Positions 16,519-25,486 of a stretch of DNA of 64,000 nucleotides are shown one piece after another; position 1 is the first letter of the stretch; each line of letters opens with the position of its first letter. This stretch comes from Chitinophagaceae bacterium (GTDB taxonomy: Bacteria > Bacteroidota > Bacteroidia > Chitinophagales > Chitinophagaceae). The DNA is taken from positions 1 through 64,000 of the forward strand of contig SAIX01000065.1 in assembly GCA_004028765.1 (NCBI GenBank). The letters are read 5' to 3'. The notes below the pieces were generated by a model. It ran no database searches and had not been told where the DNA came from. It saw nothing but the letters and a program-made list of their open reading frames with translations. A program made the translations under genes and the position numbers.

Positions 16519-17772
16519 ATGGAATTGAAAAGAGTCGTTGTTACTGGTATCGGTACCATCACCCCACTTGGTAATAATCTCGATGATTACTGGAATGGAC
16601 TGGTGAATGGCGTTTCCGGTGCCGACAGCATCACTTTATTCGACGCATCCAAATTCAAAACCCGTTTTGCCTGCGAGATCAAAGGGTTTGACCCGACACA
16701 GTTTATGGACAGGAAAGAAGCCCGTAAACTCGACCGTTTTGCTCAGATCGCACTCGTGGCCAGTGATATGGCCGTTCAGGATGCAGGTATCAATAAAGAC
16801 AATGTTGACATCGACCGTACCGGGGTGATTTTTGCCAGCGGTATCGGCGGTTTAACCACTTTCCAGGATGAAGTGGTTGCATTTGCACAGGGAGACGGAA
16901 CGCCGCGTTTCAATCCTTTCTTCATTCCAAAAATGATCCTCGATATCGCCGCAGGCCAGATCTCTATGCGCCATGGTTTCCGTGGGCCCAATTATGCCGT
17001 GGTAAGTGCCTGTGCATCGAGCACCAATGGCATTATCGCCGCTGTGGATACGATCCGTTTGGGCAAAGCCGATATCATACTGAGCGGTGGATCCGAAGCG
17101 GTAATCAGTATGGCTGGTGTAGGTGGTTTTAATGCCATGAAAGCCATGAGCGAACGCAACGATGATCCCAAAACGGCGAGCAGGCCCTACGACAAAGACC
17201 GTGATGGCTTTGTGATGGGAGAAGCTGCGGGAGTATTGGTGCTGGAAGAATATGAGCATGCCATTAAACGGGGTGCAAAAATTTATTGTGAGATCGCAGG
17301 TGGCGGTGCAACAGCCGATGCTTATCATTTAACGGCGCCGCACCCCGAAGGGCTCGGTGCACGCAATGTGATGATTGCCGCATTAAAAGATGCCGGCATG
17401 CAGCCTGAAGAAATCGATTATATCAATACCCACGGTACTTCCACACCACTGGGCGATGGGGCAGAGGCCAAAGCCATCACCGATGTGTTTGGCGAACATG
17501 CCTATAACCTGAATATCAGCGCCACCAAATCCATGACGGGCCACTGTTTGGGAGCAGCAGGGGTGATCGAGGCCATTGCCTGTATCAAAAGTGTGATACA
17601 TGATATCGTACCGCCAACGATCAATCACTTTACGGATGATCCAGACCTGGATCCACGGTTGAACTTCACTTTTAACAAAGCCCAGGCTAGAACCGTTCGT
17701 GCAGCACTCAGCAACACTTTCGGCTTTGGCGGTCACAACGCTTGTGTGATTGTCAAAAAATTCGTAGCTTGA
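16519..17772 (+). CDS. fabF: beta-ketoacyl-ACP synthase II
   Basis: Elongating condensing enzyme of type II fatty-acid synthesis. The 417-residue thiolase-fold protein has the Cys-His-His triad: Cys165 in VSACASS, His305 in NTHGTSTPLGD and His342 in KSMTGHCLGAAG. The C-terminal NTFGFGGHN loop is present. It is full length. It follows acpP, and rnc begins 4 bp after its stop, so the three genes are probably cotranscribed. Confidence 0.97.
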   Translation: MELKRVVVTGIGTITPLGNNLDDYWNGLVNGVSGADSITLFDASKFKTRFACEIKGFDPTQFMDRKEARKLDRFAQIALVASDMAVQDAGINKDNVDIDRTGVIFASGIGGLTTFQDEVVAFAQGDGTPRFNPFFIPKMILDIAAGQISMRHGFRGPNYAVVSACASSTNGIIAAVDTIRLGKADIILSGGSEAVISMAGVGGFNAMKAMSERNDDPKTASRPYDKDRDGFVMGEAAGVLVLEEYEHAIKRGAKIYCEIAGGGATADAYHLTAPHPEGLGARNVMIAALKDAGMQPEEIDYINTHGTSTPLGDGAEAKAITDVFGEHAYNLNISATKSMTGHCLGAAGVIEAIACIKSVIHDIVPPTINHFTDDPDLDPRLNFTFNKAQARTVRAALSNTFGFGGHNACVIVKKFVA

Positions 17773-17776
17773 TTTT

Positions 17777-18487
17777 GTGCAAGTCCTGAAGAATTTATTC
17801 AAAAAAACCGGAGAATCGTCGTTTCAGAAGCAGCTTAAAAATGTGCTGAATATCAAAACGGCCAATATCGCGCTGTACCGGACTGCGCTGAGCCACCGTT
17901 CGGTGAAAGAAACCCCTGATGAAAACAATGAAAGGCTTGAATACCTCGGTGATGCTGTATTAAGTGCCATCGTTGCCGATTATCTTTTTAAACGATACCC
18001 CTATAAAGGCGAAGGTTTTCTCACCGAAATGAGAAGCAAAATGGTGAACCGTCAGCAATTGAATGATATCGCCCTGAAAATGGGTCTTCGCAAACTCACT
18101 TTCTACAATAAATTCGACAATGCCCTGAAGGGTAGCCAGATATTCGGGAATACACTGGAAGCGCTGGTTGGCGCTGTTTATCTTGATAAAGGCTATGTAA
18201 AAACCCATACATGGGTGCTGAAGCAGATCGTGATACCTCATATGTTTGTGGATGACCTGGAAGCCATCGATATCAACCTCAAAAACAAACTGATCGGCTG
18301 GGCCAATAAAAATGGCAAAACCCTCACATTCGAACTGGCGGAAGAAAGGATGGAAGGCAGCCGCCGCTTATTTACGATCAATGCCATGCTGGATGGCGAA
18401 CTTCTCTCGCAGGGAAAAGGCTACAATAAAAAAGATGCCAGCCAGGTAGCCGCACAAGTAGCGGTGGAAAAACTAAGCCTGCAATAA
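17777..18487 (+). CDS. rnc: ribonuclease III
   Basis: Double-strand-specific endoribonuclease that processes rRNA precursors and mRNAs. The 236-residue protein has the RNase III signature NERLEYLGDAVL (residues 51-62, catalytic Asp59), a second acidic motif in EALVGAVYLDKG, and a C-terminal double-stranded RNA-binding domain (GEGKGYNKKDASQVAAQVA-like end). The start is a GTG 4 bp after the fabF stop; no in-frame ATG lies near the expected N-terminus. The stop overlaps the next ATG by one base. Confidence 0.93.
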   Translation: MQVLKNLFKKTGESSFQKQLKNVLNIKTANIALYRTALSHRSVKETPDENNERLEYLGDAVLSAIVADYLFKRYPYKGEGFLTEMRSKMVNRQQLNDIALKMGLRKLTFYNKFDNALKGSQIFGNTLEALVGAVYLDKGYVKTHTWVLKQIVIPHMFVDDLEAIDINLKNKLIGWANKNGKTLTFELAEERMEGSRRLFTINAMLDGELLSQGKGYNKKDASQVAAQVAVEKLSLQ

Positions 18488-18600
18488 TGGACGAAAACCA
18501 ATTCAGGTTCCAGATCAAAAAGAAAGCCCTTCTTTTTGGATCCATTCTTCTCATAGGCATCCTCACCATCCTCTGTTTAGCGTATCACTTCAAGTCCTGA
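18487..18600 (+). CDS. small single-pass membrane protein, 37 aa
   Basis: A short reading frame whose ATG shares one base with the rnc stop (TAATG arrangement), which favours coupled translation. It encodes a charged N-terminus (MDENQFRFQIKKKA), one hydrophobic helix at about residues 15-33 and a short polar tail. The stop falls inside the first unit of a heptad repeat, so the end of the frame may have been shaped by it. Function unknown. The overlap and the membrane-like pattern support it; its size is the main doubt. Confidence 0.45.
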   Translation: MDENQFRFQIKKKALLFGSILLIGILTILCLAYHFKS

Positions 18601-18643
18601 TTGCCAACTCCTGATTCTTAATTCCTCATTCCTGACTCTGCCC
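18595..18643. repeat. heptad repeat, single arm, after the small membrane ORF
   Basis: Seven 7-bp units related to TCCTGAT run in register from 18595 to 18643. The stop codon of the 37-residue ORF lies in the first unit, and the convergent mce gene ends at 18644, immediately after the last unit. Confidence 0.7.
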
Positions 18644-19045
18644 TCATTTCCTCTCCTGGCACAGCTCCACCAAAACCCCCTTTGTGTTTTTAGGATGTAC
18701 AAAACAGATCAGCTTGTTATCGGCTCCTTCTTTGGGTGATTCGTTGAGCAAAACAAAGCCCTCACTGCGCAACCTTTCCATCTCCGCATGGATATCCGCC
18801 ACTTCAAAAGCGATATGATGGATGCCTTCCCCCTTTTTTTCAATAAACTTCTCGATAACGCCCCCGGCTTCGGTGCTCTGCAATAATTCGATCTTGGTAT
18901 CGCCCTGGCGGAAAAAAGCCGTATTTACTTTCTCAGACTCAACCAGTTCGGTTTTGTAACAGCCTGTGTTCAGCAGTTTTTCATAGAGGGGAATGGCTTC
19001 GGCAAAGTCTTTTACCGCAATACCGATATGCTCAACTTTTAACAT
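18644..19045 (-). CDS. mce: methylmalonyl-CoA epimerase
   Basis: Interconverts (2S)- and (2R)-methylmalonyl-CoA, linking propionyl-CoA and succinyl-CoA through B12-dependent mutase. The 133-residue vicinal-oxygen-chelate protein has paired metal-binding halves: VEHIGIAVKDF at the N-terminus, GIHHIAFEV in the middle and the terminal GVLVELCQ glutamate. It is full length. The mutase genes are not in this window. The B12-dependent ribonucleotide reductase at the window end fits an organism that has cobalamin available. Confidence 0.92.
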   Translation of the reverse strand: MLKVEHIGIAVKDFAEAIPLYEKLLNTGCYKTELVESEKVNTAFFRQGDTKIELLQSTEAGGVIEKFIEKKGEGIHHIAFEVADIHAEMERLRSEGFVLLNESPKEGADNKLICFVHPKNTKGVLVELCQERK

Positions 19046-19135
19046 ATATTCTTATTTACGATCACCCCCTTTACGAAATTCGGAAAAACCCGATGGGGGT
19101 ACTGCGCACGCTCAAATTTATAGAACCTATTGGCA

Positions 19136-19143
19136 TAAATTTG
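19136..19143 (+). promoter_or_regulatory. -7 promoter element of iscS, TAAATTTG
   Basis: Exact TAnnTTTG match 32 nt before the iscS ATG. No convincing -33 TTG at standard spacing, so confidence is moderate. Confidence 0.45.
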
Positions 19144-19175
19144 CGTTTAATACACTGATAAATCTCTAATGCATT

Positions 19176-20393
19176 ATGTTGAAATTACCGATTTACTTAG
19201 ATAACAACGCTACCACACCCATGGATCCCCGTGTGCTGGAAGCAATGCTCCCATATTTTACCGAACATTTTGGGAACGCAGCCAGCCGTAACCACCCCTT
19301 TGGATGGGAAGCGGAAGAAGCGGTTGATTACGCCCGCGAACAGGTGGCCAAACTGGTTGGCGCCGATCCGAAGGAAATTATTTTTACTTCCGGTGCTACG
19401 GAAGGGGATAACCTGGGCATCAAAGGTGTATTTGAAATGTATGCCAGCAAAGGCAACCATATCATTACCTGTGTTACAGAACACAAAGCGGTTCTCGATA
19501 CCTGCAAACACATCGAAAGGCTGGGTGGGGAAGTAACGTACCTGCCGGTGCAGGAAGATGGGCTGGTTGACCTGAAACAGCTGGAAGCTGCTATCAAACC
19601 CAATACCATCCTCATCGCCCTGATGTACGCGAACAATGAGATCGGTGTGATACAGCCCGTGAAAGAAATCAGTGCCCTGGCCCGTAAAAACGGGATCCTG
19701 TTTTTTACAGATGCCACACAGGCCGTTGGAAAAATCCCGGTTGATGTAAATAAGGATGGAATCGATATTATGGCTTTTACCGCGCATAAAATGTATGGAC
19801 CCAAAGGGGTAGGTGCGGTTTATGTGCGCAGGAAAAACCCCCGTGTAAAATTGACCGCACAGATGGATGGCGGCGGTCATGAGAGAGGTATGCGCAGCGG
19901 TACGCTGAATGTTCCGGGCATTGTTGGTTTTGGAAAAGCCTGTGAACTGGCCCGTTTGGAAATGGCAGAAGATGCAGCCCGCCTGAGCAAACTCCGTGAT
20001 AAACTCGAAAATGCGTTGATGCAGCTGGAGGAAGCCTATGTGAACGGAAACCGTGAGCACCGTTTGCCGCATGTTGCCAATATCTCTTTCAAATACGTGG
20101 AAGGTGAAGGCCTGTTGATGGGCTTTAATAAAAATATCGCATTATCATCTGGTTCGGCCTGTACCTCGGCTTCACTGGAACCCAGTTATGTATTGAAAGC
20201 ACTGGGATTGGGGGATGACCTTGCACACAGCTCGCTGCGTTTTGGACTGGGACGTTTTACCACCGAAGAGCAGATTGATTATACGATCAAAGCTGTAAGC
20301 GACACGGTGATCAAACTGCGGGAAATGAGTCCGCTTTGGGAAATGTTCAAAGAAGGGGTGGATATGGATAAGATCGAATGGGCACATCATTAA
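19176..20393 (+). CDS. iscS: cysteine desulfurase
   Basis: PLP enzyme that takes sulfur from cysteine for Fe-S cluster assembly. The 405-residue class V aminotransferase starts [21 protein letters not shown]. It binds PLP at Lys205 in [10 protein letters not shown] and carries the persulfide Cys329 in [17 protein letters not shown]. The length and the loop around the cysteine fit the IscS/NifS group and not SufS. It is the first gene of iscS-iscU-iscA. No iscR, hscBA or fdx is present nearby, so chaperone functions must be encoded elsewhere. Confidence 0.95.
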   Translation: MLKLPIYLDNNATTPMDPRVLEAMLPYFTEHFGNAASRNHPFGWEAEEAVDYAREQVAKLVGADPKEIIFTSGATEGDNLGIKGVFEMYASKGNHIITCVTEHKAVLDTCKHIERLGGEVTYLPVQEDGLVDLKQLEAAIKPNTILIALMYANNEIGVIQPVKEISALARKNGILFFTDATQAVGKIPVDVNKDGIDIMAFTAHKMYGPKGVGAVYVRRKNPRVKLTAQMDGGGHERGMRSGTLNVPGIVGFGKACELARLEMAEDAARLSKLRDKLENALMQLEEAYVNGNREHRLPHVANISFKYVEGEGLLMGFNKNIALSSGSACTSASLEPSYVLKALGLGDDLAHSSLRFGLGRFTTEEQIDYTIKAVSDTVIKLREMSPLWEMFKEGVDMDKIEWAHH

Positions 20394-20395
20394 AA

Positions 20396-20503
20396 TTTGA
20401 AAATGTGTTGATTTGAAAATTTGAAAATGAATTCAAATCACACAACTTAATTATATCAAAAATCTCATTTTCAAATTGACCAATTTTAAATTTTCAAATT
20501 AAG
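20396..20503. repeat. octad repeat with two arms between iscS and iscU
   Basis: From 20396, 3 bp after the iscS stop, five 8-bp units run in register, three of them TTTGAAAA. The facing arm from 20466 to 20503 has units close to CATTTTCA and ATTTTCAA, complementary to the first arm. iscU begins 4 bp later. Confidence 0.8.
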
Positions 20504-20506
20504 TAT

Positions 20507-20923
20507 ATGGCTTACTCAGAAAAAGTGATCGATCACTACAGCAATCCGAAAAATGTAGGGACGCTCGATAAATCGAAAAACAATGTAGGTACGGGTCTTG
20601 TAGGCGCACCTGAATGCGGCGATGTAATGCGTTTGCAGATAGAAGTGGATGATGCAACCGGTGTGATCACCGATGCTAAATTCAAAACCTTTGGCTGCGG
20701 TTCTGCCATCGCTTCTTCCTCACTCGCTACAGAATGGCTGAAAGGAAAAACCGTGGATGAAGCAGTTAAAATCGATAACATGGAGCTGGTGGAAGAGCTG
20801 AATCTGCCTCCCGTTAAAATACACTGTTCCGTTCTCGCCGAAGATGCGATCAAAGCAGCTATTAACGATTACCGCAAAAAGAACGGCCTCGAAGAACTGG
20901 TATTTGAAGAAAGGATTCATTGA
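20507..20923 (+). CDS. iscU: Fe-S cluster assembly scaffold
   Basis: Scaffold on which [2Fe-2S] clusters are built before transfer. The 138-residue protein has the three ligand cysteines: Cys37 in GAPECGDV, Cys64 in TFGCGSAIASS and Cys107 in KIHCSVLAEDAI. The LPPVK chaperone-recognition sequence lies just before Cys107. It is full length and set between iscS and iscA, with octad repeats on both sides. Confidence 0.96.
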   Translation: MAYSEKVIDHYSNPKNVGTLDKSKNNVGTGLVGAPECGDVMRLQIEVDDATGVITDAKFKTFGCGSAIASSSLATEWLKGKTVDEAVKIDNMELVEELNLPPVKIHCSVLAEDAIKAAINDYRKKNGLEELVFEERIH

Positions 20924-20926
20924 TCA

Positions 20927-21015
20927 ATTGGCGGATTATTGAATCATTGGATTAGCGAATTTACAGAGTCTCTTTATCCGTTAATCCGGCAATCCGAAAA
21001 TCCACTAATTATTTT
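20927..21015. repeat. octad repeat with two arms between iscU and iscA
   Basis: Five 8-bp units of the type ATTGGCGG/ATTAGCGA run from 20927, 4 bp after the iscU stop. Four facing units of the type ATCCGTTA run from 20976 to 21007. Both arms keep 8-bp register and are complementary over GGATTA/TAATCC. Confidence 0.8.
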
Positions 21016-21021
21016 ACAAGC

Positions 21022-21372
21022 ATGGTAGCAACCGAAAATAGTATTTACGTCAGCGAAAAAGCGAAGAGCAAAGTGAAGCAACTGATGGAGGAAGCAGGAA
21101 TCGGAGAAGATCCTTCTTACTTTCTTCGTGTAGGGGTTGTGGGTGGAGGATGCTCGGGCTTAAGCTATAAGCTTGATTTTGATAACGAGGTAAAACCGAT
21201 GGACCAGGTGTTTGAAGACAATGGCGTAAAAGTGGTGACCGACCTGAAAAGTTTTTTATATCTCGTGAATACCGAGCTCGATTTTTCAGATGGCTTGAAT
21301 GGCAAAGGTTTTTATTTCAATAACCCCAATGCCAGCAGGAGTTGTGGCTGTGGGGAAAGTTTTGCAGTATAA
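21022..21372 (+). CDS. iscA: A-type Fe-S carrier, HesB/IscA family
   Basis: Delivers or stores Fe-S clusters for target apoproteins. The 116-residue protein has the three conserved cysteines of the family: Cys44 in GGGCSGLSY and Cys108/Cys110 in the C-terminal SCGCGESF. It is the last gene of the isc cluster, and a strong terminator begins 24 bp after its stop. SufA and ErpA share the same motifs; the iscS-iscU neighbours favour the IscA name. Confidence 0.93.
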   Translation: MVATENSIYVSEKAKSKVKQLMEEAGIGEDPSYFLRVGVVGGGCSGLSYKLDFDNEVKPMDQVFEDNGVKVVTDLKSFLYLVNTELDFSDGLNGKGFYFNNPNASRSCGCGESFAV

Positions 21373-21396
21373 GATTCAATCCCCTCAAAAAATAGT

Positions 21397-21423
21397 AGCC
21401 GCACCAACAGGTGCGGCTTTTTT
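21397..21423 (+). terminator. rho-independent terminator of the isc cluster
   Basis: AGCCGCACC (21397-21405) pairs with GGTGCGGCT (21410-21418) around an AACA loop and is followed by a T-run. The minus strand also has T-rich sequence after the hairpin, so it may serve the convergent proline-rich gene too. Confidence 0.92.
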
Positions 21424-21446
21424 ATGCAGCAGAATCGAATGAACAT

Positions 21447-21821
21447 TCAGGCTCTTTCTTCAACAGGTGGCGGGGCATCTGGATTTGCAGGCAAATCGGC
21501 TTTTGCTTTTTTCGGAGGTGGCGGAGGTGCCGGAAGTTTTTTTACTTCTTTCGCATCCGCTTTGGGTACATCGGCTTTGCTTTTTAATGGCGGAGCAGGG
21601 GGCGGTGGAAGCTCATTTGCTTTTTTAACCTCTTTAGCGGCAATAGGGGGAGGTGGGGGAGGTGGCTTTCTTGCCTTCTTCTTACTCGTTACCACAATGG
21701 GTATGGCATCTTTTCCGTTTTCAACCACCGGTTTGGAAGCGGGCTTGTTTTTTTCCTGTGTATGCCCCATCGACCCGATACCCAAAAGGAAATACACCAA
21801 TAATAAAACTTTCCTTTTCAT
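21447..21821 (-). CDS. secreted proline-rich protein
   Basis: A 124-residue protein with an N-terminal signal peptide (MKRKVLLLVYFLLGIGSMG) and a low-complexity mature part. The latter alternates proline runs (KPPPPPPPIAAKE, ELPPPPAPPLK, LPAPPPPPKK) with short Lys/Ala segments such as AKEVKKA. There is no recognisable domain. An extended, periplasm-spanning or surface linker is possible. The start at 21821 is chosen because it begins the signal peptide; the frame is open further upstream without such a sequence. The opposite-strand glycine-rich frame is its shadow. It is divergent from gldF. Confidence 0.6.
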   Translation of the reverse strand: MKRKVLLLVYFLLGIGSMGHTQEKNKPASKPVVENGKDAIPIVVTSKKKARKPPPPPPPIAAKEVKKANELPPPPAPPLKSKADVPKADAKEVKKLPAPPPPPKKAKADLPANPDAPPPVEERA

Positions 21822-21912
21822 ATAACAGTTTTGAATGAGATGCCAAATGTGAGAAAATCCATAAAGTGGCCATAAAACAATCCATACTGCCTTGGCATAA
21901 CACAATATCAGT

Positions 21913-21920
21913 TAGTTTTG
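21913..21920 (+). promoter_or_regulatory. -7 promoter element of gldF, TAGTTTTG
   Basis: Exact TAnnTTTG match that ends 5 nt before the ATG at 21926. This both decides the gldF start and predicts an almost leaderless mRNA. Confidence 0.55.
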
Positions 21921-21925
21921 AAGCC

Positions 21926-22648
21926 ATGTGGATGATCTGCAAAAAAGAATGGCAGCAGTTTTTCAGCAGCCTCACCGGCTATATTGCCTTGGTGGTATTC
22001 CTGCTGATGAATGGGCTCTTCCTCTTCGTATTTCCCGACAGCAGCATCCTCGATTTTGGTTACGCCTCCCTGGGCAGTTTTTTTAACCTCGCTCCCTGGG
22101 TATTGTTATTTCTCGTGCCCACAGTTACAATGCGGAGTCTTGCAGATGAATACAAAACCGGCACATTCGAATTGCTGAAAACATTACCCCTTACACCCGT
22201 CCAGATCGTATGGGGGAAATTTTTCGGGGCGATCATTATCGTGGTCACCGCCCTTTTGCCAACTTTAATCTATGCCATATCGATACAGGCCCTCAGTATT
22301 ACAGGCGGGATCGATATGGGTGGAACCATCGGCAGTTATCTTGGGCTTATCATGCTGGGTGCTGTATTTACCGCTATTGGTATTTGCGCCAGCAGCTATA
22401 CCAATAATACGGTTGTCGCCTTTATTGCGGGGGCCTTCACCTGTTTTTTTTTATACAATGGGTTTGATGCAATCAGTAAGCTGCCCTTGTTCCGCGCCGG
22501 ACTGGATTATTATATTGAAATGCTGGGTATCAATTTTCATTATCGCAGCATCAGTCGCGGTGTGGTGGATTCGCGCGACCTGGTGTACTTTACCGGTATC
22601 ATTGTATTGTTTCTTTTTATCACCCAGAAAAACCTCGCCAAAAGATAA
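21926..22648 (+). CDS. gldF: gliding-motility ABC transporter permease GldF
   Basis: Membrane subunit of the GldA-GldF-GldG ABC transporter associated with gliding motility in Bacteroidota. The 240-residue protein (from ATG 21926) begins MWMICKKEWQQFFSS and has six hydrophobic segments. The conserved TMRSLADEYKTGTFELLKTLPLTP cytoplasmic loop is typical of ABC-2 type permeases. Upstream frames are open, but the -7 element lies inside them, so the shorter start is used. gldG begins 3 bp after the stop. gldA, the ATPase gene, is not nearby, as is common. Confidence 0.88.
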   Translation: MWMICKKEWQQFFSSLTGYIALVVFLLMNGLFLFVFPDSSILDFGYASLGSFFNLAPWVLLFLVPTVTMRSLADEYKTGTFELLKTLPLTPVQIVWGKFFGAIIIVVTALLPTLIYAISIQALSITGGIDMGGTIGSYLGLIMLGAVFTAIGICASSYTNNTVVAFIAGAFTCFFLYNGFDAISKLPLFRAGLDYYIEMLGINFHYRSISRGVVDSRDLVYFTGIIVLFLFITQKNLAKR

Positions 22649-22651
22649 GCG

Positions 22652-24406
22652 ATGCGCAGATTGTGGCAACATAAATACAGTGTATGGATGGCCGTCCTTT
22701 TTTTTGCAGCGGCTGTTTATATATCCGGTTTCTTTTTTTTCAGGACCGATCTTACCGCTGAGAAACGTTTCAGTCTTACACCTGCCACCAAAACACTGTT
22801 ACAGAATATTGACAGCGTGGTTACCATCCGCGTATTTCTTACCGGCGATCTTCCGGCAGATTATAAAAAACTGAGCATCGCCACACGCGACCTGCTCGAT
22901 GAGTTCCGTTCCATATCCGGCAGCCTTGTACAGGTAAGTTTTGAAAAGCCGGGTGAACATATCCGAAACGATTCTGCCAAAGTACATTTTTACGACAGCC
23001 TCGCACGCCTGGGTGTGGTATTTGAACAGTCGGAACAGGTTTCTTCCAAAAACGAAAAATCGACCAACCAATTGATCATCCCTTCTGCGCTTGTCAGTTT
23101 CCGGAAGGGGCAGAAACCTATCGCCATCGACCTGCGCAGCAGCCGGAAAATTTACAAACAGTTCAATGTAGTAACCGATAACGCACCACAGGAAGATGTG
23201 GAAGCAACACGCAATGCCGCAGAAGCCTTACTCGAATTCAAATTTGCAGATGCGATTGACAAGCTTACAAGAAAATATGTTCCCACGCTGGCTTATGTGG
23301 TAGGTAATGGTGAACCGATCGATTATAAAGTGAATGATCTTGGTGAAAGTTTGCGAAATGAATACAGGCTGGCCGTGTTTGATTTAAAACAGGGATACCC
23401 GGATCCCGCTATGATCGATGCTTTGATGGTCGTAAAACCCACACAGGCTTTCACAGACGAGGATAAGCTGAAACTTGACCAGTATGTAATGAATGGCGGT
23501 AAGATCATCTGGTTCATTGATAAACTGCATGCAGAACTTGACAGCCTGATGCGCAGCCAGGCAGAATACACTGCATTCGACCGGGGTTTGCAACTGGATG
23601 AATTGTTGTTTAAATATGGGGTACGCATCAACCCAGATCTGTTGCAGGACCTGAACTGTTCCAAAATACCGATCGTGATCGGGAAAAATGCAGATGGCAG
23701 CCCGAAGATGCAGCGCATCCCTTTTCCTTATTACCCGTTCCTTGCCGCACATGGCGATAACCCGGTCACAAAAAATCTTGACAGGGTATTGCCGATATTT
23801 CCTTCGAGCATCGATACGGTAAAAGCACCCGGTATTCATAAAACCGTTTTGCTCGCGAGTGATACAAACAGCCGCCGCATCAGTTCGCCTGCAATTGTAT
23901 CTATCAACAGTGTAAAAACAGAAGAAGACCTGCGAACCTTCGATAAGAGTTATGTGCCGGTGGCGGTATTGCTTGAAGGGAAATTCCATTCTTTATACAG
24001 TAACCGTTTACCCAAAGAGGTGCTGGATTCTGTACAAAGGGTTACAGGCAAACCTTATCTGGCCGCAGGCGCAAAAGAATCGAAACAGATCGTAGTGGCG
24101 GATGCGGATATCGTTACGAATGCAGTGAGCACCACCACTGGCCCCTTACCGATGGGCGTGCTGCCGATGGAGAATTATCGCTTTGCCAACCGGGAATTCT
24201 TTTTAAACTCCGTGGATTACCTTGTAAGCAGGAATCATTTATTTGAAAGCCGTAACAAGGATTTTGTGCTGCGACTGCTCGATAAAACAAAAGTGGAAGA
24301 CCAGAAAACATTCTGGCAGTTTATGAATATTGTTTTACCGGTAGCACTGGTTGTGTTTTTCGGGGTGTTGATGCAGTGGCTGCGCAAACGCCGCTACCAG
24401 GGCTGA
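22652..24406 (+). CDS. gldG: gliding-motility ABC transporter substrate-binding protein GldG
   Basis: Partner of GldF with a large extracytoplasmic domain. The 584-residue protein has an N-terminal transmembrane helix (about residues 10-30) and then SLTPATKTLLQNIDSVVTIRVFLTGDLPADYKKL, the GldG/ABC-type uncharacterised domain signature. A long soluble part follows (VMNGGKIIWFIDKLHAELDSL lies in its middle), and a second helix near the C-terminus (about 555-575) is followed by a basic tail. It is full length. The gene order gldF-gldG is conserved in gliding Bacteroidota; homologues also occur in non-gliding species. Confidence 0.9.
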   Translation: MRRLWQHKYSVWMAVLFFAAAVYISGFFFFRTDLTAEKRFSLTPATKTLLQNIDSVVTIRVFLTGDLPADYKKLSIATRDLLDEFRSISGSLVQVSFEKPGEHIRNDSAKVHFYDSLARLGVVFEQSEQVSSKNEKSTNQLIIPSALVSFRKGQKPIAIDLRSSRKIYKQFNVVTDNAPQEDVEATRNAAEALLEFKFADAIDKLTRKYVPTLAYVVGNGEPIDYKVNDLGESLRNEYRLAVFDLKQGYPDPAMIDALMVVKPTQAFTDEDKLKLDQYVMNGGKIIWFIDKLHAELDSLMRSQAEYTAFDRGLQLDELLFKYGVRINPDLLQDLNCSKIPIVIGKNADGSPKMQRIPFPYYPFLAAHGDNPVTKNLDRVLPIFPSSIDTVKAPGIHKTVLLASDTNSRRISSPAIVSINSVKTEEDLRTFDKSYVPVAVLLEGKFHSLYSNRLPKEVLDSVQRVTGKPYLAAGAKESKQIVVADADIVTNAVSTTTGPLPMGVLPMENYRFANREFFLNSVDYLVSRNHLFESRNKDFVLRLLDKTKVEDQKTFWQFMNIVLPVALVVFFGVLMQWLRKRRYQG

Positions 24407-24463
24407 AGAAAAACAAACCCCTGATTTGCCTTTGCAGAGTATCTTTAAACATAAATAAAACGA

Positions 24464-25474
24464 ATGTCGACCCACCAGTTAGTGTATATCGTATTTGCAT
24501 TCGTATTGATACTGGCACTGGTATTTGACCTTGGGTTACTCAGTAAAAAGAATAAAACCATCACCATACGGCAGGCATTGTTTCAAACTGCTTTCTGGGT
24601 AGTGCTTGCTTTGCTGTTCTTTGGATTTATCTGGATAGAAGGGCCTTCTCTTGCCGCAGAAAATATTACCGGTAAAAATACAGTGAGTGGCCCGCAGCTG
24701 GCGTTTGAATTTTTAAGTGCTTACCTGATGGAGTGGAGTTTGAGCATTGATAATATTTTTGTATTCATTCTCATCTTTACTTCATTTGCTGTAAAAGAAA
24801 AACATTATCCGCGTGTATTGCTGATCGGTATCCTGATGGCAATCCTTTTCAGGATCGTTTTTATTACACTCGGTGTGGCACTGGTGGCACGGTTTTCATG
24901 GATACTGTATTTGTTTGGTGTGTTCCTTGTATACACGGGTTATAAAATGTTTGTAAGTAATGAAGAGGAGGAGTTTGACCCGCATGATTCAAAAGTGTAC
25001 CGCTTCCTGAAAAAATTCCTTCCGCTGGTAAACCATGATGGTGACGGGAAGTTTATCATCCGCCATGGCGGGAAACCTTCTTATACTTCTCTTTTCGTGG
25101 TAGTGGTTTTACTTGCTGCGATCGATCTTGTTTTTGCACTGGATTCCATTCCGGCAGTAATGGGTATTTCGAAAGATCCGCTCGTGATCTATACGTCCAA
25201 TATTTTTGCGGTGCTGGGTTTGCGGTCACTTTTCTTTTTGCTGAGAGGTGCAGTGAGTAAATTTGATTATCTCCAGCAGGGCATCGCCATCGTACTCGTA
25301 TTCATCGGTATCAAAATGCTGGGAGAACATTACCTGAACCAATTCATGGGTAAACAGGAACAGGTTTTTGTATCACTGGGTGTGATACTGGTATGCATTA
25401 CCGGCTCGATCCTGTATTCCATCTACCGGAATAAAAAAGGTGCGCCTGCAGATGTGAAAGACGGCTCACTGTAA
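24464..25474 (+). CDS. TerC/Alx family integral membrane protein
   Basis: A 336-residue membrane protein with about nine hydrophobic segments. It contains the TerC signature EWSLSIDNIFVFILIF and a second DLVFALDSIPAV motif. Both carry conserved aspartates in the membrane, proposed for metal transport. Family members are linked to tellurite resistance, alkaline-induced expression (Alx) and manganese export. The specific substrate here is unknown; manganese efflux is the best-supported guess from family knowledge. It sits alone, 57 bp after gldG and 12 bp before murF-alr. Confidence 0.88.
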   Translation: MSTHQLVYIVFAFVLILALVFDLGLLSKKNKTITIRQALFQTAFWVVLALLFFGFIWIEGPSLAAENITGKNTVSGPQLAFEFLSAYLMEWSLSIDNIFVFILIFTSFAVKEKHYPRVLLIGILMAILFRIVFITLGVALVARFSWILYLFGVFLVYTGYKMFVSNEEEEFDPHDSKVYRFLKKFLPLVNHDGDGKFIIRHGGKPSYTSLFVVVVLLAAIDLVFALDSIPAVMGISKDPLVIYTSNIFAVLGLRSLFFLLRGAVSKFDYLQQGIAIVLVFIGIKMLGEHYLNQFMGKQEQVFVSLGVILVCITGSILYSIYRNKKGAPADVKDGSL

Positions 25475-25486
25475 ACAGAGAGAAAC

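Noticed and set aside
20396-21015. CRISPR-like array in the isc region
   Set aside because: The repeats are 8-bp units without regular spacers, the unit differs between the two gaps, and no cas genes are present.
21424-21825. Glycine-rich frame on the + strand after iscA
   Set aside because: It is the antisense shadow of the proline-rich secreted protein on the minus strand, which has a proper signal peptide; it also starts directly after the isc terminator.
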